DNA of 64,000 nucleotides from Siphonodentalium dalli (lineage: Eukaryota; Mollusca; Scaphopoda; Gadilida; Siphonodentaliidae), in contig CP136065.1 in the NCBI GenBank assembly GCA_032622095.1, positions 39,993,503-40,057,502 on the forward strand. The letters run 5' to 3'. A model generated the notes under the pieces. That model saw only the letters and a program-made list of their open reading frames with translations. It made no database searches and had not been told where the DNA came from. The translations under genes and the position numbers were made by a program. Numbering within the stretch: position 1 is the stretch's first letter; every line of letters starts with the position of its first letter. Below are positions 58,947 through 64,000 of the stretch, piece by piece.

Positions 58947-61490
58947 CTGAAAAGCAAAAATGCACAGTAAAACAACAATGTAGTTCTTTCAAAAATATCA
59001 GTAAATTGACAGTAAATGCCTTAGTGACATGTGCATGGTATGTATGATTTGTTTGCAATGCTTTTAATATATTCGGCAATTTGACTACTGAAAAATGGCT
59101 GGTTGATACACTTCCTGTAGATCTAGTCGTGGCCAGCAACTATATGACAATTGAATCTATCTCTTTAATTTGAGTAATGATAGTAATTATAAATCTGGTT
59201 ACATAATTATTTTTCACAACATATTTGACTGGAGTCTGTTGTATTGTATGTAGAGTTGGTTACTTACACTAAGGCGGATGCTACTCATATGCTTCTTGTG
59301 TGTGTAGTGCACCAGTGTCATGGTCTCGTTTAGGTCAACGTGACTCCACCCGGCAGATATGGGTTCAATCTGTAAAAGAAATGTATAATCATAATTGCCT
59401 CGTGTATGTGATGCATATATAGGCTGGTAAGCTTGACATCATGCAGAGGGGTTAAAACATTTCGAATACCAATTAAAGTGATGTGATACAATCCGGTAAG
59501 GTGCTCAAATAGAAATGGGGATTAATCTGGTTCAAAGTAGTTGTTTTACAGATATATACAACACACGTCTTATATATGTATTCTTATATATTTTTTAAAT
59601 GCAGTGGTGGAGATGAAATCGTTTTCCGAAGTACACCCACCCACAATCAAAATAAAATTGCACTGTCTCAAAAATCAAATTTGGTTCTAAATATTTACAA
59701 TTAAGCATAGTTCAGACAATGTTTTCTATGTAGTGGTACGGTCGATTTTCTTGACATTTTCGGCAAAGTAGAATGCTACAGTCCCCCAGTTGACATAGCA
59801 CCTGAGTAATAACTTATTAGTTTCACGCAGCCGAACAAGTACATAATATGTCCTTTCGTTTTCACATCGTTATATACTTCTAAGGTCGGTAACATATTAT
59901 GTATAAGCAAGTTACAGTATTGCATAACATATTATTCGTGTGATTTTAGATATGCTACCATACAATAAAAAAAGTGATTTACAGAAACCTCAAACAAAAT
60001 TAACAGAACATTGCCGCTATACACTTACTGTGACCCCGTGGCCCTGGTGGGCTCGCACGCAATCATTCACAAACTCAATGCGCGATGTGGTACCAGGATC
60101 TCTGGTCGCAGCCTCTCTCAATCGTGCCGGTGTGACGCCCAGGAAAGAAGACATTTTCCAGATTGGAACTAGTCCGTTTTCTGAAAAGAAAATAGAAGTG
60201 GATGATACTCTGCTCGCGTGCTCTATCACAATATATTTACACATGCACTGAGTGTGATTATAACTAAATCCAGCATTCCGATTGGTCGGCGCGCTCGTGA
60301 TTAGTTGCAATTAAATATCGGTGAACGCGCAAGAGGGTCAAGAGGGGAGGACCCATCGGTCCTTCCGACAATCCCGGTGTTAGCCCCCCCCCCCAAACCA
60401 ATAAACAAATCCCTTTGGTCAGAGGGTTAGAATTACATCGACGCGTCATTTATTTTGGAGAAGAACGCGTAATGTCTTGGGCGCATTTGCACAGGATTGA
60501 CTTAATAAATCAGGTTTCAATATAAAGAGCCTCATTTTGAAAAAGTATTCAGTTGGTTTCTGGTCGGGTGCTATGGGATATTTTGGGCTGGTTTTGTCAC
60601 GATACACTTTTCGATTTAAATACATTTACAAAAGTGGCTTTTTCGATAAATGTATATAAATATAAGGATTAACTGTCATGTGGACTGTTTTTATGGAGAT
60701 GTAACCGCGAGGTAAGTGATCATAACTTGTATGACCACATACTTCACGGTTACATCTCCATAAAACAGTCCACATGACCGTTAATCCTTAAATGACTACG
60801 GGTGGCATATTTGTTCAAATCGCCATCAACAGTAAGAATGTTAAAATGTGTATAGTTTTGTTCAGATGCCAAACATAATCTGCGCGTAAATATTATATTG
60901 TCATCAAGACGTACGATGATGTACGTGAACAAGAGCCTGCTCGTGATAAAGAAGTTGTGCTTCTGTTTACATAAAACAGCGCAATTCTATTGGTTAATCA
61001 CACACAATGATATAAACGCTCTTTATTATTTACATATCAGGAAAACAGTAAGAAAGAACGCTCTTTATGTTTACCATATCAAAGGTCAGGAAACGTAACG
61101 TTTTTTGCTTTTGTTTACATAACAAAGCAAACAAAATTGATAATAACATACTGTTTATGCCACATTTTTAATTGGTGTAAGAACAATGACTGTCTATATT
61201 TTATTATTCTTTATGTTTATGGCGGTTTTTGACGGAGGTGAATATTTATGTTAAAATTATGCTTCAAGTATGGGATGTACAATAAAACAAGTCGTCATCA
61301 AATCCAATTCGCGCGGGATGATTTGGCAATTGAACGGGTACTTACTAGGGACCAACTGCTTTTCCCATCTAAGGGCCCTTATCAGGGCACGTCCGATGCG
61401 GTCTAGGTCGGACGGAGCACACAACATCTCTAGAGTATGTTCGCTGTTGACGATCTCCTGTTGAATGCTCTCAGTCTCTGCGTTATAATC
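58734..61490 (-). CDS. Tpt1/KptA-like RNA 2'-phosphotransferase domain protein (four 3' exons)
   Basis: Four exons join in phase into about 203 residues: 61,490-61,346, 60,180-60,029, 59,369-59,268 and 58,946-58,734. Tpt1 enzymes remove a splice-junction 2'-phosphate from RNA using NAD+, and relatives ADP-ribosylate nucleic-acid ends. Motifs come in family order: an N-terminal helix ending A-L-R-W (residues 39-42; family A/L-L-R-H), N-G-L-V-P at 50-54 (family D-G-[FW]-V/A-P-like), V-R-A-H-Q-G-H at 90-96 (family I-R-A-x-Q-G-H), T-L-V-H-Y-T at 117-122 (family L-x-H-G-T), S-I-R-L-S-G-L, A-V-V-F, and R-N-G-V at 181-184. Length matches the family (~180-230). The His after LR is Trp, and the Arg expected before the A-V-V-F strand is Lys, so activity is uncertain. 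Further 5' exon(s) are missing from view. Confidence 0.85.
59268..59369 (-). CDS. Exon 3 of the Tpt1-like gene
   Basis: 102 nt, phase 0 to phase 0. Acceptor CATTTCTTTTACAG|ATT; donor CTTAGT|GTAAGT. It encodes 34 residues containing ETMTLVHYTHKKHMSSIRLS. This fits the Tpt1 segment L-x-H-G-T...S-I-L-x-x-G-L that opens the NAD+-binding half; the usual HGT is HYT. Confidence 0.84.
59474..59853. repeat. Family K core, copy 4, with SINE-tail patch, intronic
   Basis: Begins AGTGATGTGATACAATCCGG and ends CCGAACAAGTACATAATATG. The middle (59,632-59,682) is replaced by the SINE-tail sequence ATTGCACTGTCTCAAAAATC. It lies in the intron between exons 3 and 2 of the Tpt1-like gene. Confidence 0.72.
60029..60180 (-). 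CDS. Exon 2 of the Tpt1-like gene
   Basis: 152 nt. Acceptor TATTTTCTTTTCAG|AA; donor GTCACA|GTAAGT. Two starting bases complete a Lys codon with the previous exon. The peptide contains NGLVPIWKMSSFLGVTPARL, REAATRD and CVRAHQGHGVT. The R-A-H-Q-G-H stretch is the most diagnostic match to Tpt1, whose IRAxQGHS loop carries the third catalytic Arg; that Arg is present. Confidence 0.87.
60664..60789. repeat. Foldback in the exon 1-exon 2 intron
   Basis: AAGGATTAACTGTCATGTGG, then ACTGTTTTTATGGAGATGTAACCG, pairs with CGGTTACATCTCCATAAAACAG, then TCCACATGACCGTTAATCCTT. The arms are about 48 bp with few mismatches and a ~28-base centre. Confidence 0.88.
60929..61246. mobile_element. MITE family B, partial copy 3, intronic
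   Basis: Aligns with the middle and right of 3324-3826: AAGAGCCTG, GGTTAATCACACACAATGAT, AACGCTCTTTAT twice, GCTTTTGTTTACATAACAA and GGCGGTTTTTGACGG. Both TTAA ends are missing. Confidence 0.75.
61346..61490 (-). CDS. Exon 1 (first visible) of the Tpt1-like gene
   Basis: 145 nt. Acceptor TTTTTCTTACAG|GAT at 61,491; donor CCTA|GTAAGT at 61,345. It enters in phase 0 and leaves one base for the next codon. The peptide begins DYNAETESIQQEIVNSEHTL and ends DLDRIGRALIRALRWEKQ-LVP. The helix with R-A-L-I-R-A-L-R-W corresponds to the first helix of Tpt1, where LRH supplies two active-site residues. An acceptor here means at least one more exon upstream, towards or beyond the right-hand satellite array. 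Confidence 0.82.
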
Positions 61491-61671
61491 CTGTAAGAAA
61501 AATGGATCTGGTAAGCGGACATGTTTGGTGGACAACGAAATGGTAACGAAAGGGTAGTCACCAACAAGTACATCAAATGTTTGTTATTGTTTTTAACACT
61601 CCAATGAACTCTTATACTTTGATGGCAGTAATTGGTACAATACGGTACCAATATTAATAATAATAATACAC

Positions 61672-64000
61672 GATTTTGAGGGTTAATAGCAACCCTGAGT
61701 GGGTTTCCATGACACCCCTGCACTTATATTGCCATTAAAATCACTCATATAGTCCATATGGGGGGGTCCGGGCTGGACTTGGATGGTCCGGGCTGTCAGC
61801 GTCGTTATGGGTAAACATAATCGGCGATGGCGGCATTTTGGGGGTTAATTGACAGGCATTCGTGGGCGACTCGCCCTTGAATCTTCTTGAGTCTAGTCAA
61901 GGGTAGTTCCACAACACATATGTAAGGAGTTATTAGAAGTACGAGGACATTAAGGGGGTCCGGGCTGTAAATTTGTTTATTGGGGGCGCAATTTTTTTTA
62001 TTCTGGCTGAATCTGGGAAGTTTAGGGGTTAATAAGCGGCACTTCCGTTTGACCTTGATCACTCTCCGTGCGTATTTGGGTTTCATTATCACCCTCGTAC
62101 ATGAATCGATACTAAAATCATACCTGGACGCAGCAGGGGCGGTCCGGGCTGTTAGCTTCATTTCACGGCGAACATTTTCGCCGATGCCGGCATTTTGAGG
62201 GTTAATAGCAACCCTGAGTGGGTTTCCATGACAACCCTGCACTTATATTGCCATTAAAATCACTCATATAGTCCATATGGGGGGTCCGGGCTGGACTTGG
62301 ATGGTCCGGGCTGGTCCGGGCTGTCAGCGTCGTTATCGGTAAACATAATCGGCGATGGCGGCATTTTGGGGGTTAATTGCCAGGCATTCGTGGGCGACTC
62401 GCCCTTGAATCTTCTTGAGTCTAGTCGAGGGTAGTTCCACAACACATATGTAAGGAGTTATTATAAGTACGAGGACATTAAGGGGGTCCGGGCTGTGAAT
62501 TTGTTTATTGGGTCGCAATTTTTTAATTCTGGCTGAATCTGGGAAGTTTAGGGGTTAATAAGCGGCACTTCCGCTTGACCTTGACCACTCTCCGTGCGTA
62601 TTTGGGTTTCATTAACACCCTCGTACATGAATCGATACTAAAATCATACCTGGACGCAGCAGGGGCGGTCCGGGCTGTTAGCTTCATTTCACGGCGAACA
62701 TTTTCGCCGATGCCGGCATTTTGAGGGTTAATAGCAACCCTGAGTGGGTTTCCATGACACCCCTGCACTTATATTGCCATTAAAATCACTCATATCGTCC
62801 ATATGGGGGGTCCGGGCTGGACTTGGATGGTCCGGGCTGTCAGCGTCGTTATGGGTAAACATAATCAGCGATGGCGGCATTTTGGGGGTTAATTGCCAGG
62901 CATTCGTGGGCGACTCGCCCTTGAATCTTCTTGAGTCTAGTCGAGGGTAGTGCCACAACACATATGTAAGGAGTTATTAGAAGTACGAGGACATTAAGGG
63001 GGTCCGGGCTGTAAATTTGTTTATTGGGGGCGCAATTTTTTAATTCTGGCTGAATCTGGGAAATTTAGGGGTTAATAAGTGGCACTTCCGTTTGACCTTG
63101 ATCACTCTCCGTGCGTATTTGGGTTTCATTAACACCCTCGTACATGAATCGATACTAAAATCATACCTGGACGCAGCAGGGGCGGTCCGGGCTGTTAGCT
63201 TCATTTCACGGCTAACATTTTCGCCGATGCCGGCATTTTGAGGGTTAATAGCAACCCTGAGTGGGTTTCCATGACAACCCTGCACTTATATTGCCATTAA
63301 AATCACTCATATAGTCCATATGGGGGGGTCCGGGCTGGACTTGGATGGTCCGGGCTGTCAGCGTCGTTATGGGTAAACATAATCGGCGATGGCGGCATTT
63401 TGGGGGTTAATTGCCAGGCATTCGTGGGCGACTCGCCCTTGAATCTTCTTGAGTCTAGTCGAGGGTAGTCCCACAACACATATGTAAGGAGTTATTAGAA
63501 GTACGAGGACATTAAGGGGGTCTGGGCTGTGAATTTGTTTATTGGGGGCGCAATTTTTTAATTCTGGCTGAATCTGGGAAGTTTAGGGGTTAATAAGCGG
63601 CACTTCCGTTTGACCTTGACCACTCTCCGTGCGTATTTGGGTTTCATTAACACCCTCGTACATGAATCGATACTAAAATCACACCTGGACGCAGCAGGGG
63701 CGGTCCTGGCTGTTAGCTTCATTTCACGGCGAACATTTTCGCCGATGCCGGCATTTTGAGGGTTAATAGCAACCCTGAGTGGGTTTCCATGACACCCCTG
63801 CACTTATATTGCCATTAAAATCACTCATATAGTCCATATGGGGGGTCCGGGCTGGACTTGGATGGTCCGGGCTGTCAGCGTCGTTATGGGTAAACATAAT
63901 CGGCGATGGCGGCATTTTGGGGGTTAATTGCCAGGCATTCGTGGGCGACTCGCCCTTGAATCTTCTTGAGTCTAGTTGAGGGTAGTTCCACAACACATAT
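61672..64000 (-). repeat. 517-bp satellite array, reverse orientation (runs off the window)
   Basis: The same satellite as 53.33-58.56 kb, on the minus strand. It starts abruptly at ATTTTGAGGGTTAATAGC next to an AATAATAATA run and continues past 64,000 with a 517-518-bp period. About 4.5 units are visible. Identity to array 1 is high, so the two arrays are being kept alike or separated recently. It lies upstream of, or inside the first unseen intron of, the Tpt1-like gene. Confidence 0.96.

Overview
The window looks like 64 kb of an AT-rich, repeat-dominated invertebrate genome. A marine animal fits best, and a bivalve-type mollusc is my first guess, but nothing here proves the taxon. The reasons are spliced exons with canonical GT/AG sites, dense short TTAA-flanked transposons, a Helitron with animal-type ends, a tRNA-derived SINE, LINE 3' ends, and several mini- and macrosatellites. 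Nothing is bacterial or viral: there are no operons, no ribosome-binding sites and no long uninterrupted ORFs. Most open frames are accidental readings of tandem repeats.

Layout: 1-1.64 kb is a minisatellite with a 418-bp higher-order period. 3.0-3.9 kb holds a nested pair of piggyBac-like MITEs. 6.66-7.87 kb is a shuffled block containing old relics of the satellite found at the right end. 9.12-9.85 kb is a hAT-like element with a BED-finger remnant. 12.6 kb carries another MITE. 19.45-20.66 kb is a 23/26/29-bp minisatellite. 23.1-29.2 kb is a run of TTAA elements of several families, some nested. 29.5-30.1 kb is a LINE 3' end. 32.58-34.94 kb is a 67-bp minisatellite that stops at a MITE. 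36.3-37.7 kb has three more TTAA elements. 39.85-42.60 kb is a non-autonomous Helitron, followed by a foldback, a SINE and several dispersed repeats up to 53.2 kb. 53.33-58.56 kb and 61.67-64.0 kb (window edge) are two arrays of one ~517-bp satellite in opposite orientation.

The one convincing gene lies on the minus strand between those two arrays (58.73-61.49 kb). Four exons with canonical splice sites and matching phases encode about 203 residues that I recognise as a near-complete Tpt1/KptA (RNA 2'-phosphotransferase, PTS_2-RNA) domain. The domain order and motifs fit, but by eye two of the four R-H-R-R active-site residues are replaced (His to Trp, Arg to Lys). The upstream exon(s) are not visible and must lie within or beyond the right-hand satellite array. 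A few other short ORFs or candidate exons (near 22.0, 26.7, 35.2 and 46.9 kb) are offered at low confidence.

The second theme is TTAA-targeted transposition. At least seven short families share TTAA target sites and GC-poor terminal repeats. Two nested insertions can be read against empty sites preserved in sister copies in the same window. A highly conserved 67-bp perfect-hairpin module is shared by two families with different ends. The third theme is the satellite: its 517-bp unit is a trimer of ~172-bp subunits, and the array edge preserves a simpler two-subunit form that looks ancestral.
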